Positions 40,019 through 53,396 of a stretch of 64,000 nt of DNA are shown here, in pieces; positions within the stretch are counted from its first letter, which is position 1, and the number at the start of each line of letters is the position of its first letter. The translations under genes and the position numbers were made by a program. This stretch comes from Anoplolepis gracilipes. Its lineage: Eukaryota; Arthropoda; Insecta; Hymenoptera; Formicidae. Below the pieces are notes generated by a model, which ran no database searches, was not told the DNA's origin, and saw only the letters and a list, made by a program, of their open reading frames with translations. The stretch spans positions 8,219,001 to 8,283,000 of the forward strand of contig NC_132978.1 in assembly GCF_047496725.1 (NCBI RefSeq), written 5' to 3'.

Positions 40019-41133
40019 GTTACGCCCCCCTCCCCCGTTGTTGTTGCAACGCGCGCTACAATGTAACGTCGTTGTTCCGCGCAACACCATCGGGGGAGCA
40101 TCGTCAGGTAGCGCGTAGCCGGAGGGATAAAGAGCCACGGGTACTTCCGATTAGGACTTCTGACACGGCCGTATAAACAAGCGATTTATTTCTTTCGTAA
40201 TCATCGCGTGACTTTCCACGAGAATTTTGATCGACTTTGATCGACTATTAATTAACGCTTTGCGTGAATAAATTTTACACAGATGTTTAAGAGAAAATAA
40301 AAAATATATATACTTCTTTTATTCACTAAACTTGATCAATTTAGAAATGATTTTCTTCCCTTAATTGACTGTTATTTAAATTGTGCGATATTTCCATTAA
40401 GAAAAAAATCTCTCTTCAAGAAGATCAAATCTATAGATGAAATCAATGGCGATAGAGTTTTAAGGCACCCAACGTGTACTTTCAGATAAGTATACGCGGC
40501 ACAGAAATCTTTATTAGAGAGTTATAAAATTTTCTACACGATGGAAAAAGATAGGGTAAGACGCGAAAGTGTGGTAATGAAAGATCGTCTGCGAGCGTTC
40601 GATAGCAAACTAGGAATTTCAAGCTCGCTCATCGATCATGCGGTGGTTTCGCTGGATTTTGTTCAGCCTGGTTCGAGGGAAACCGGTACAGCCTACGGCA
40701 CAACGCGGCGAGGAAAAGGAAGATTGTAAGAGATTGGAGATGAAATAGAAGAATAAAGAAGTAACTAGAATTATTACACGACGATATTGCACCTCTTCTT
40801 ACTCGTTATTTCAAAAATCTGTAATAAGTCACTTGACTATATTTTTACATTTCATAATTACACAGCGTCTCTCAATATTTCTCCAATAACTTTAGATAAA
40901 TTAATATAAAATTAATATAATAATTAAAATTCACAAATTCTCTGTTAAAAATTATTTTGCGCGTAAATAATCAAGTATTAAACAATAACGAATAATATAT
41001 TTTTTACTATATAAAAATGTAAATATATTATACTGGTTATATTCCATTTTCTTATTGAAATCTTTCCATCACGCGTACACGCAATTTTCTCGATCAAGAG
41101 TCGCATTCAACTAATATATAAATAAATGTTATA

Positions 41134-41679
41134 GGGTAAACCAGGGTATGATGGCAATACGGAAAAGATGACCATAGGCTGTAATTTTTTCAATAATCGA
41201 TATTTACAGTAGTTTATGTGCATACATTGTTCGAAATAACGAAATTGTGAATCTTATATCATATTTTTACTTTTGACTGCCTGCAAAGTTTTTCATTTGT
41301 CCACTAAAAACTGTTATAACGTCGAATAAATTATAGTTAAGCTATCGTAATCGACGTTAGACATATTATAAAGATATGTAAATTGTTATATGACTTATAA
41401 TTTTTACTTTCGTTTTCACTTTTTTTTATAAATATTATGGCCATCTTTCCGTCACTATGGTCATCTTTTCTTTAAAAGTTGGGTAAGGTGGCCAATGCTT
41501 ATGTTGCACTCTTTTGGTAATATAAAATTTCTATTAAATATTTTCCTTTTAATTTTGATAATATTACGTAATTCAAGTTTCAGTGAAGATGATATGTCAA
41601 ACACTATTAAAAAATAACAAAAATAAAAGTATGTTTTTTGCATTTTAAAAAACTATGGCCATCTTACCCGAGTTTACCC
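41134..41679. mobile_element. MITE-like element with GGGTAAAC ends and TA target site
   Basis: The left end reads GGGTAAACCAGGGTATGATG and the right end is the inverted GGGTAAACTCGGGTAAGATG, both flanked by TA (41132-41133 and 41680-41681). The 546 bp interior is AT-rich with no transposase. The terminal motif (gggtaagatggccatag and its complement) recurs inside at about 41165-41176, 41436-41448, 41456-41469 and, in the opposite orientation, 41481-41494, besides the two ends. Such arrayed subterminal copies are typical of transposase binding sites. The TA site suggests the Tc1/mariner/pogo group, but that is inference. Confidence 0.8.
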
Positions 41680-42352
41680 TAAGTTTTCGGAGTCACGAAA
41701 CAACCATGTTGGAGAGTTTGGCCCACGCCACAGGCAATGAAGATATTTATCGTTACTCGCGCATATATAGTGTCCGAGGACAATGGAGGTCCAAAACGAC
41801 GAAATGCCGGGTTCAGAGGAGATACGAGAGACCGCGATGCGGGGACAAGTTCCCGCGAAACAAGTTTCGCGCCGTCGACGGGGACTTTCGTAGGGATTTG
41901 CGAGAGGTTTTGTAAAATAAATATCGTGGGACAGCCGGAACACAGTCAAGCACACAGGCGCGAGTTCTTTCGGGAGTCCTCTCGCGGATGCTGCCACTTC
42001 TAACGCGCCATATATAATCATAAATATGAGTAATTGTTTCCTTTCCGGACGTCGCGGTGGACGCGACGTTGTCGAGCATCGCGATTTCTCACGTTTTCCA
42101 TTCGAGAGTGTATTCTTGCCTAGCCACACGGCCGAACAACCGCTGAAAATTATCCGTCAAAGTTGTTGCACAGCGGATCGATCGCACGATTCACGATCAG
42201 CTAACGGATTCGATAATCTCACAGACTTGTGCGAGTTACGTTGTCGTGCGAGAAAAACGTATCGCGCTTCCCGTCCTGACAACACGGAATTGCTCCTTGC
42301 TTTTTCATATTATTGTATCTCTTTACGTTTACACTGATCTTATCACAAAAGC

Positions 42353-42375
42353 AAAAAAAAAAAAAAAAAAAAAAA
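42353..42375. repeat. poly-A tract (23)
   Basis: Twenty-three A following a GC-rich block; no retroelement recognised. Confidence 0.95.
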
Positions 42376-43007
42376 TTCACATCTAAATAACATCAATTTT
42401 TATATAAAACTTTGCATGTTAAGCTTGATATAGTCGAAACAACTGTCTTGAGAATTAATTTGTTTTTGCACATTATTGTCTAATTAAAGTGTCAATATAT
42501 ATTTTACGTATTTACAGATACTGTTAGGCCCGTAAATTATATTTATAGTATTGACATATATATTATATTTATAATATTGACATTTTTCTGTAACTAGGAG
42601 TTTCTTCTTCCCTTTAACGGTGATGCATTCGTTACGGTATCGCGGTGTTTTGTGCACTCTTATACGACTCGAAAGTATATACGGTTTATGTGTAACGTTC
42701 AGATGCGGAGCGTCGATGCCCTTGAACAATAACAACTGCGTTTTACTCTCTCTCTCTCTCTCTTTCTCTTTTCTTCTGTCCCTCGACCCCCTCGTTTCTC
42801 GCTTCTTTGCCATCGCCGCGCCATTCTTTGTTACCACCCATCATACGTTATGTACGAAAGAGGCGAGGGAGTTTTTGCCTTGTGTCCCGCGCCTGAGAAA
42901 AAAGGCGGCATCACTGCTCCGCCTGTGTATTGCGAATTAACGAACACCGTTAATTCTCCCGGGCGTTATAGAGAGCCGCGCGCCGCGGTTATCGGCATCG
43001 CTCTACC

Positions 43008-43043
43008 ATGCGCTTATTCTTAATTCTTTGGACCACGGGCAAG
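43008..43043 (+). other. candidate first coding exon with signal-peptide-like start
   Basis: ACC-ATG begins MRLFLILWTTGK and ends at a strong donor AAG/GTACGTAA in phase 0, at the end of a GC-rich block (about 42.6-43.0 kb). A short hydrophobic start split by an intron is common in secreted proteins. No downstream exon could be confirmed. Confidence 0.2.
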
Positions 43044-45065
43044 GTACGTAATCTATCATTATAACTAACCATTCATGGGATCTACCGGATATCGCCGTAT
43101 CCGGTATTAAGAAACACGATTGATAATCAGTAGACTTATAAATTATTATTAATTACCTATACTATAAAGATAAAATATATAATTAATATTCTCAATATTA
43201 TTAAATACCTGATCTAATTTAATTTGCGATAGAAATGAAAGAGAGAAAAGAAAAATTAACGCGCGTTTCCATCTCTCAATCAAACTGAATTTTATGCACT
43301 GTCAAATCAATTAATGCTCCGCGCTGGGGTAAAATTCGCTTTTGCATGAGAAAAAAATTCGCGTACAAAAAGATGAATACACAAAAAAGTATTTGCCTCG
43401 CCGCGTATCTGTACGACTCAACGTTTCGAATGCCGGCAATCTTACGCCTGTCCGTTCCGTGGGACTGCGATCGCGGCGGCAATGATCCCCGGAGGAGAAG
43501 ACACGCCGTGTCCCGCATTCCCGCGTTGTTCCCGCTCGGCGCGGGGAAAAAAAAAAAAAAAAAAAGAAAAAAAAATGCGAAGCCGGCGCGGCGGCAAGAA
43601 AGAATCCCCTTCCGCGTCTCTCGGAAGAGGATTAATATATTCCCGGTGTAATTTTCAATATTTCAGCGCGGACCGGGATCGGCGCGGATGCATTAATCCT
43701 CGGGTCGGCGCATTGTTGCCCCCGGGGGGAATCGCGGGGTAGAGAGAGACCCGCCAACTTCTAGGCGTGCCGCGACTTTTCCATTCCGTTAAGCAGCCTC
43801 GGCTCGGCCCGGGGAATGATCGATTCGCCAAAAGGGAAAAAAAGCCACCTGCATTACTCTCCGTGTTCGTGTGCGTGTATATATATACGCGCGCGCGCAC
43901 AATAGCGCCGAGGCTGCTATATCGCGCGTGTAAACGCGTGCGTATATACCGACGTTGCTCATCACAGGGCCGTACACGACGTATGGTTCTGGGCAAAGGT
44001 ACATCGACCCTCACCTGTCCCCTCGACTTACCGCTGCGGGATTTTAATTGCAGACCTCTAGCGTTTTTCTATAACACCGGTAGGAAGCGAATTACAATCG
44101 CAAAAAGGTACGCCGCGTCGACGCCGGCGCTGCACAACGATGGTGCGTGTGTGTGAGTATTTCTGTGAGCGAGCGTACGCAGCGGCGATGACGCGAGAAC
44201 TTTACAATTAATTCCTCGAGCGCGGAAGTACTGTAGAACACTTCGGATTAAAGCATGACAAATGTTTTCTCCTCGTAAATAGAGATTCTGAGAGAAACTA
44301 CTAAAAAGTAGACCAAGACGAAGAAAGATCTACTGAATCTCTCTCCGAGAGGATTGCTAATAATTAATAATTCAATGCCAAGTATAGATGCAAATAAGTA
44401 TCTAAAACGTATTAAACACGTGACGGAATAAGCAGCTTTACTGTACGCATGAGATAATGAAAATGAGTTTGCAATCGTGCGCGCGCGAATATAAGATTAT
44501 GTTAATTATTGGCGATGTAATTAGAAGAGCTACAAAGAAAAAGACATATAATTAATCGTTAAAATAAATTAACAATTCTATAATTATAATTAATAATAAC
44601 ATAAAGAGAGATTTAACTCTTAAAAAGCGTGTCGCTCATCTAACAGCGTATCGAATTTACGCTAATGAATTGCAATTTCAATTCCAATTATTAACACTTA
44701 TTAAACGAAGACTGATTAACGCGCGTGACAAATAGTTATACATATTTGTTCTGTATGAGTATACGCGGTTAAGCAAATATTTTCCTATGGTATACCTTCG
44801 TATTGAGTTAAACAGGCCATTAGCCGTGCGCGGCTGACGGGCTAATTCGGGGACAGCTTTCCTAACGTGCATAGTTACAACGTGATGCAACATGAACGAG
44901 CCGACGAACGGCAGGAAGAGAGCATTACCATCGTAGAAGTAAGCGCGCGATAATCAGCATGGCAGGATGCTTAGAAAATAACGGGGCACTAATGAGACGC
45001 GCCGAGTCCTTTCTTACCCACGTGAGATGTAAATATATGTGGGCCGCGTATATATATGCAGTCTC

Positions 45066-45068
<3 letters not shown>

Positions 45069-45110
<42 letters not shown>

Positions 45111-45112
45111 TT
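45069..45112. repeat. (CT)n microsatellite
   Basis: CT repeats with a TTT interruption. Confidence 0.9.
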
Positions 45113-46937
45113 TACATTTTTTCATTTATATATACATATTCGCAACAAGTCCGATTTGTTCTAAATCATTCGCCTTACGTGGCTATTTACACTTCCATGC
45201 AACACACACGCGTGCAAAATTCCACGGAATCTCATGAAATAATAAAGTTATATATACGCAAATTATACGTCGTATTTAATGCAATGGACATTTGCGTCAC
45301 AAGTTCGTACCGCCGCGTATCGCGAATCGCGATCTTGGCATGATCTCTCGTTGCGTGTTTCATTTAAGAATTTTTATCCTGGGAAAGTTGCTAAATTGTG
45401 TTTTACCGTTGGAACCAATCATCTAATTAGTGCTTTAACGCCAAGTCACGCAAGATCCTTCTGCAATTTTCGCTTACGAAGCATACCGGACTCTTGATGA
45501 GTATACAATTGACTAACTCGAAATTTGTTATTATTCCTTTATTAAAATTTAATACGCGAAAAATTGTAACTTCTTCTATCGAAAGGAAAAAAATTAAGAA
45601 ATTATTTATGAAAGTAAATTGATATATATTATAACTATTTTTATTACAACTATTATTTGGCAATTATTTAACACAAAAATCAAGCAAAATTCGTAACGAT
45701 TCAAAAAAATCTTCTGATATTTTAAATTATGCTACGTGAAAAAAAATGTCATTATTAAAATGAGGAGACTTGACAGTTACGTAAAAATAATTTAGATGCA
45801 CAGCAATCATTATTCGCTAGATGATCGAAAGGAAGATCGTATGCAGCCGACGCGAAGGAAAAGTATCATTTCTCAGAAGATATGTCGCGATGTAACGGTA
45901 ATGAAGTTCCCGCAAATTCTACTCGGGGATTCCATAAACCCGATGATGATTCCTCCTGATTGCTACCGCTAATGGTTACTTATTCGCGATGCTACAGAGA
46001 AACTGATTGTTCACAGAGTATTCCTAGAACATCTCGAGCACGCAGCAATATAAAATACGTATTCATTCAAGCGAAACAAAGCTAATTTATCTGTCATTCT
46101 TGAAAATGTCTTGAAATTGAAAATGTAAGTTTTTTTTTTTCCCCGACCGCCACTGTTATATTCCCCTCAGTTTATTGCCGCAAAGGGATGCCTTGCAACA
46201 GAATCGCTCTTGAAAATGTTTTCAGCAGCGCAAAAACGCCGACTAACGCATATCGATTGGTCACCGAACGACATCGCATGCGGTTACATCGCGACTTAAC
46301 AGCAATATATACTGTGTCTGAACTCGGTAGCAATCCTCGTGTATCTCGCCGACTCTTTTCTTCCCATCCCCTTTCACCTTTTCCCGGCACAAAGTAGTTA
46401 CTTATCCGCGGTACGTCGATCCCTCAAGGGGCTTCTTTCTTGCGTCTTCCCCCACATCATTCGGAATTAAAGAATTCCGCAATCATTTCAGACGCCAACC
46501 GGCTTTCTTTCTTTATTTCTCTTTCTCTTTGTTTCTCTTAATACATAGTACGCAAAGTGTACTCATACATGTTGCGGAGTACCTTACGCGTTAAAACGTA
46601 AATATACAAGTATATACACATATCGCAATTGCACGTGCGTGCACGTGTGTTGGGGGTCACGTTCACACGAAACCAAACCTTCATCAGCGTACTTATTAAT
46701 TCGCTAATTCTAATTAATGTTAATGCCGTGAAACGATTTACGAATACGTTACAAACGTTATACGTGCCGATAACGCCTACTGCAAAATTTTAATCGACGT
46801 AAAGGCGTCAGCATTTACACGGGAAGAGTGTTATGTATTTTATTAGATATTCCGATTACTATAATTAACATCGCTTTCCGCCGAAACACCGCTTCCTTCG
46901 TACAGTGAATTATTCTCTCCGCGATATAATTCGAAGA

Positions 46938-46938
<1 letters not shown>

Positions 46939-47002
<64 letters not shown>
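46939..47002. repeat. (TA)n microsatellite with T run
   Basis: About 24 TA units ending in about 16 T. Confidence 0.95.
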
Positions 47003-47625
47003 CAGTTTAACGCTCTATTTAAAGTACCGTTCAAAGTTTCCGCCCGTAATTAACGAGATAACACGGGAACCATGATACACTGCTTTGAAAGATTGATTAT
47101 TAAGGATTCTCCTTCTCGAGCGGAGAGAGAAACGAGCGTGGCCGCACACTGTGGAAACCAGATAGGTTATTACGACAGGACATTCGTTAATTTACGTAGG
47201 AATGCAAATGCGGTTCCCTCTTCAATAATAGTTCTGTTGCCATAGCTATTTCTACGGAAAGGACATATCGATCGGCACACCACACTTCCGGTGACCACCC
47301 AGAACGGTAAACTGTTTCATGCTGTGGTATGCACGTTATTTACTTGTCTATTTAACGCAGCGAATTTTGAAATAGAAGTAACATTATAATACATTATAGT
47401 GCAAAAGAGCAGTTTTTTTTTAAATTACTAAACACAATGTTTAAATTTGTTTAAACTTCAATATTCACATAGAAATATTGCCTCTTCTCTCTAAATAAAA
47501 ATAATAAGCTGACTAAACTATTTTATCGTCATGCATAACGTATAAGATCGCGTGACTAGAAATCCGAATCAAGTTTGCACTCGTGCTCGATTTACAATTA
47601 ATATCACCGACCTTCTTCTTGATAG

Positions 47626-47730
47626 GTCAGGACAGAACGCTCGTTTAGCCGGTCGGTCCGTTATGCGAAACGAGCAGAACGTGACAGCATCACTCATCGT
47701 CAGTGGCTATCAATCGGACTGTCCCGTAAT
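47626..47730 (+). other. candidate 105 nt internal exon, gene unknown
   Basis: The acceptor CCTTCTTCTTGATAG precedes 47626 and a GTAAGT donor follows 47730. Two frames are open throughout, one reading VRTERSFSRSVRYAKRAERD onward and one reading SGQNARLAGRSVMRNEQNVT onward. The length is divisible by three. The product is not recognised and no flanking exon was tied to it. Confidence 0.25.
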
Positions 47731-48647
47731 GTAAGTCGCGCGCTACCTTCATTTGATCACAGCATTAGAGGTTTTTCACACGAACTACTTTCTGCGACAT
47801 CGCGATGACGCATCGGCTATGCCGTACTAAAATACTGGCGCGAGTAAATTATGCATTTATATAAACTGCATTTTAAATAGCATAAATTTCTCTACAACAA
47901 GATATATACATTTAAATTGTCAGCATTTAAAATATCGAGCAACCTTTTTAAATAGTTGCATCTAGAATTCCACTGCATCAACATACTTTTTTAGACAATG
48001 ATTTTACTGAATATTTCTCGGATAGAAACATTTATGCAAGAAATTAATTTATTAATTTCAAAATGTTAGAGAGAGACTCAGAAAATAACAAATATTTCTA
48101 ATTTAATATTTTTTTACGGGAGCAGCTTGACTTTATGTTTAATTATATATATATATATAAAATTCAAATAGAATTCATCGAAAAAAATCGACAATGACGA
48201 AAGAAAAAAAACTGACACGCATATAAATAAAGCTATAACTTTTTAAAAAATAATACTTGGCCAATGTCTGCGAAACACTAGTCTATACATTTGCATTTCA
48301 AACATCAGGTTCTTGACTAAGCAGATGAATCATATATTAACATAAAAAGAAAAAATATTTGTAGATATATGTGTGTGCTTCTTTGAGACATTTCAGCAAC
48401 TCAGCATGAATCTTATAAATGAATTGCAAAGAAAGTAGTGCAGGAAAGATTGCAAAAACCTATTTCTTGTCATTAAATCATAATATAACTTGGAAAATTA
48501 AGATATATAAATATTTGAAGAAGCTATTGTAATAAATACTTATGAATAGTTTTATGTTACTAATTATATGTTGTACAATAATATTACAACGTATACTATA
48601 ATATATAGTATAAATTAGATATATGTATATATGTATAACAAGAGTAC

Positions 48648-48675
48648 ATAATTTTATAATTAATTATAAAATTAT
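48648..48675. repeat. 28 bp perfect AT palindrome
   Basis: A perfect palindrome centred on TTAA within AT-rich sequence. Such a palindrome is not rare at this base composition. Confidence 0.6.
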
Positions 48676-50817
48676 ATTATACAAATATAAAAAAATCTCT
48701 ATAATTTTTTTTCACATTCTTGATAAGTATTTTATTATGACTAATTAAAGATAACAAGTAGCCATCGCCATTTAAAAATACAACGAATCTTCAACTTACA
48801 ATTAATAATCTATCTGCAGAATAGACGCATCTGTACCTCCACTAAGCATCATCAACGGAACAAGTCGCCATCTAACTCTCTTGGGAGGGTTTTAAAAGAT
48901 TAATATGAGACGGCCCTTGAGTGGAACCATTCGCTGGAAATATTAGGGAGAAAGAAAGGGGGGCTGCTTTTTTTTCACAGAGTCAAGCCACAGAAATATT
49001 TAAAAAGAAAAATAGAGCAAGAACTACACAAGAGAAAGAAACAAGAGAGAAAAAAAGAGAAAAAGAGAGAAAGACAAGCGGCGCAGAAGATGACAGAGGA
49101 AATAAAGAAGAGTCAGAGTAGAATGGACAGCGAAAACCACGACGAAAAGGCGGGTGTCGTCCCAGTGTACACATAACGCGTATTAATATGCGTTAAGACG
49201 CGGAGAAACGACGTGGCAGACCTTACGGGTATAGGATGACACTTGGGGCCGGAGACCTTCGATCGCCTCGGTCGGGCATTATCTCCTCTCTTTCTCTCTC
49301 TCTCCTCTGCGGCCGCCCGTACCCTCGCCAAACCCCCTTCTTCCCCTCCATCCCGGCCCCGCCACCCTGCCCCCGCTAGTCATTGGGCCCCGGCTGAAGA
49401 GAGTACCTTCGACCGGACTCGGGGCCCCTCGTGCGCCTCCGTCGGCGCTCGTGTGCGCTCGGTTCGACCTTGAACGGGCCCTGTATGGTCTATGCCACTG
49501 ACACGGACCAAGGACGGGGAGGCCCCACGGTTGGGTACCGACGTGCTGTTGTCCCGAAACGCGGTCGTGGAACTCCGGAGCGGCGTGCTGGAAAGTGTTC
49601 GAGCCCGATGGCAAACTCTTTTTCGTGCTTCGTGCCTTCCCTTCACGCCTGCCATTGGCGTAGGGTGGTCGAAGAGTACGAGATTATGTACCTTTGACTC
49701 GCGCACGAATCGCAAATTGGTCAGAATGAAAATATGGCAGATATTTCTTTCGATTCGCTGAACAGACCTCGCACCCGATATCAATATTTTGACATACGCG
49801 ATTTAATGTTTCATTACATAGTAGAGTTAATTAACTATTTACTCTGATTATAACTTTTGTCTTCTCAAATAAATTTGTGTAATTTAATATTGCTATAAAA
49901 CAATAATATATATATATAATATCAATCATTGAAAAAAAAGAGAGTTTAGTGCGATTTAAACTCAAAGAGCTAAAAAATTTAACATTTTACAACACTCAGA
50001 ATTCACAGGTAATTTCAGGAGCTTGAACTTATGAAAATGAATATTAAGCATTAAAGAAAAATTTTAGTATGTAAATAGTATAGATATATAATATACGTTT
50101 CTTTGAATTCAAATATTAATGTACATCCTAAGTATATATTAATTATAATTTTTTTTTCAAAACTTATAGAGACAAGCAATTTCTGAAACAGTGATCAATA
50201 AAGCCTGAAGCAAAAACGGAAATACTAAACCTATTATTATGAGCGTACGTTATATGTGAATAATAAAAATGACTCGACAACTCCGAGCAGGCAAATTTAG
50301 TACGTTCGAAAATGGAATCCTCGTAGAAATATATTTAATAAAAAAGAACAGCAATCTCTCTCGGATTTTCTGCTGCAAGAGGTTAACCTTGGGATAAGCT
50401 CTAGAATGTGTAATGCCGCTGATTCCGAGAGAGGTTGAAATTCAATATATAGTTGCGAGTAACACGAGCTATACATATATGTGGCAACACTAGTATAAAT
50501 AAAATGTACGCATGCAAGCGCTTCGTCGCAGTAGTTTGACACTACAGCCTTTTGTAATCCAACCAAACATCAAATTGAATATTTCATATTTCTATTGACT
50601 GGCGAATAGTATCTCGCGAAATAAACACTATCTGTCATCTTTTATCCCTTGTATATCTCTCGCAAATATTGTTTATACTTTTGTATAATTGTAATAATTG
50701 TATCCATTTGCCTATGAATGCAACAAAATTTATTCTCATTGTGAACTTTCTTGCTTTGCATATGGATTAATCTTGTGATTCTTGTGAGAACCAAAATATC
50801 ATCATGAATCTCATACG

Positions 50818-50818
<1 letters not shown>

Positions 50819-50876
<58 letters not shown>

Positions 50877-50877
50877 A
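50819..50877. repeat. (CT)n microsatellite
   Basis: About 28 CT units with one TTT interruption; serine/leucine runs read across it are not coding. Confidence 0.95.
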
Positions 50878-53370
50878 CAAAGACCGCGCGTTCGGGCCGA
50901 AGTATGTACATGGTAGCACGAAGCCGCGAACGCGAAGTAAAGTGCAGCAACGAAGTAGCAATGATAGAGTACCTCGGTGCTGGTATATCGGCGTGGGTAC
51001 AAGTATATGTACAAGTACGGGTAACGCCGCTGTGCCTGCAGTCGCGGATCGTTTCGAAGCACTGCCGTTGCGTGCAATGCATCCTGGTTATTGCGAAAGG
51101 GTCAGGGATCGTGTCGAGAGGCCAAGAAAGACGGTACTCCCGCGGCCGATCTCTTGATGGGATCCTCGATGCAGATCGGCTAATGCAACGCGAAAATGCA
51201 AGACTATAGTAATAGATGTTGAATTCTTTTGCCCTTTTTTTTCTCTTTTGTTTGAATCGATAGTGCAAAGGCGGAAATAATGAATTAATGTTATGTTACG
51301 TTTGTTGCGAAGAAACATTTCTCTTTGTAAATTTACTAGTACGTTGTTTGTAAGCAAACAGAGTATAATAATGATATAGTGTCCTTAAAGAAAAAGAGAG
51401 AAAGAGAAAATTTCGAAATGATCCGAGGCACGCAAATTTTTTTGCCACGCCTATGTCGGAGCCCAAATGCCGTCTGCACTAAACCCTACCGGTGGTACTC
51501 GTTGGGCCTCTCTCGGCAGGACCATCTCGTGTCCACGCATAAAAAAAAAGGAGCGACGAGAAAAGAGGAGGGTCCTGGGCGTTGGCCCTAAATCTAACAA
51601 AATACTCGTCCGTCTCGTAGAACGAGGAGTATAATGCGTCTCGTATGAGCCGCGGACTTTTTTTTTGTCATCCCTCCCATATCCTGCTTTCTCGTGTATT
51701 ATTTTTCATGTGTATAATACAAGGACCTACGATTTCCGATCCTTCAAAAACAGTCATCACGTGTATTTATAATAATACATCATTCACGTTGAAAATGATA
51801 GAAATCACGAAAGTACAATCTTCCATTTAATATGTGAAACTTATATAATATACTCACGGAAGTGTTCAAAACATTTTTTGTTGCATTCCACTATGCAATT
51901 TTCTTATAAACACGTAAAACAGTCTGCAAGTTGTTCTGTTTTTTATGAATAAATATTAAATAATAATGAGAGGAAAAAATAAAAAATTAAAATACCAAAT
52001 TATATATGAGATTACTTTAATTATATATGAGAAAAACATATTATAAAAAATTTCTACAAACACATACTTCTGAACATGACTATTAATTAAGAGATTCAAT
52101 TCATTTCAAATCATTTCATTTTACGAAAAGCAGTTCGAAATAATATTTAGATATCTATCTGCTTTTTTTTTTGCACGGCTTTGATTTGCAAATAGGCGAT
52201 TTTTCGTTAGTCCAATGTTAACCACTTTGTCGAGAAAGATTCTTCGAATCATCGAGTGCAGATAGAAACGTAGGTCGCTCTTACAAAGTGATGGATCATT
52301 TCAGCGCGGCGTGGAAAAGGGGGGAGGCTCAATTTACTTTTGGTAACTTTTTTCCGTCAGTGCAGCAACCTCGTCCGCGAAATTTTGCTGCTCGTTTTCA
52401 CCTTGAATCGTAGGGATCAACAACGACGAGGACAATCACGAGAAGAGGCTCGAGAGAAACGAATCATCTTGAGACCTCAATCTCAAGTGAGAAATTTCGC
52501 TCGAATAACCACACCTATCAGAATTCTCTTTCCAAGACGAAGAAACACTGCGCGCGCGCGCATACACCTCATCCTTTAACAACAAGAGACAATGAGGTTT
52601 CCTAACATGACGCTTTGACGTTACGAGAATAATTATCTTGATTAAGAAATACCGGACTCGTAATGTAGTAATAAGAGTAAAAGGCCACAATCAACCAACC
52701 GACCGAACGACCGACCGATCGCTCGAGAGAAGTACTTCTCTTATGCGTCAGCTGGTTGTTTGTGCAAACGGAGATCGACTCATTATAAAGCCGGGACTAA
52801 CGTAACCATGCTCAGATCGCTGAGCCAGGATCAGCCGAGCACGTTCCTACAATGTGCAAACGAATGCGTGCAAACACGAGCACGCATGTGCATGCTTGCC
52901 GGCTCGCTTGCGTGAATTCAGCCTCACCGTCGCGTCGCTGCGGTACATCAAAGGGGGATTTGCGTACGGCGTAAGCCAGAGATGCAGAATGACCTGTTAT
53001 CGCCGAGATGTAATTGTAAAGGAAATAATTCCACCGCGGGCAACGGTAAGATGGGAAGCTCGCGAATTTCGTGTACGAGTCTTCAGGCATGATCGAAGAT
53101 TGAGATACTCATGTACTACGCGTGAAAAGTATAATATTTCAAGTAATATGTGATTATTAAATAATGAAAATTATGATGAATAAACCGATCTTCTTTTTCG
53201 AAAAATAGACTTAAAAATATTCTCGTTTAAATATCTGAATTAAACAATTTTACATTTGAATTATTATTTAATCTTCCATTTAATATATAAAATAAATTGT
53301 GAAAACTCCATTTCTCATTAAAAAAAAAAAAGTATACTAACATACTTGTATATATACAATAATGTTAACG

Positions 53371-53396
53371 TATAATATGTTATATAACATATTATA
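53371..53396. repeat. 26 bp perfect AT palindrome
   Basis: TATAATATGTTAT and its exact complement adjoin with no loop, in an AT-rich tract. Confidence 0.6.

Larger units (their letters stand above)
35550..41133. other. non-coding stretch
   Basis: Contains a 35-base poly-A tract, a CpG-rich block at 36.6-37.2 kb with open frames on both strands but no splice or family support, AT-rich DNA from 37.3 to 39.0 kb, and duplication pair C. Confidence 0.45.
41682..47625. other. non-coding stretch
   Basis: CpG-rich blocks at 41.7-42.3, 42.6-43.05 and 43.4-44.2 kb alternate with AT-rich DNA. The only coding hint is the small signal-peptide-like exon at 43008-43043. Confidence 0.4.

Noticed and set aside
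49279..49784. Open frames in the 49.2-49.7 kb GC island as a gene
   Set aside because: Several frames on both strands are open because the block is GC-rich; no family resemblance. Kept only as a possible promoter or untranslated exon.
50642..51268. 208-codon minus-strand frame
   Set aside because: Its centre is an Arg-Glu run read from the CT microsatellite, with no similarity to a known protein seen.
52413..52487. Acceptor- and donor-like sites around an Arg/Gln-rich open frame
   Set aside because: The frame is low-complexity, the acceptor is only fair and the donor (CAA/GTGAGA) is ordinary; not enough to list as an exon.
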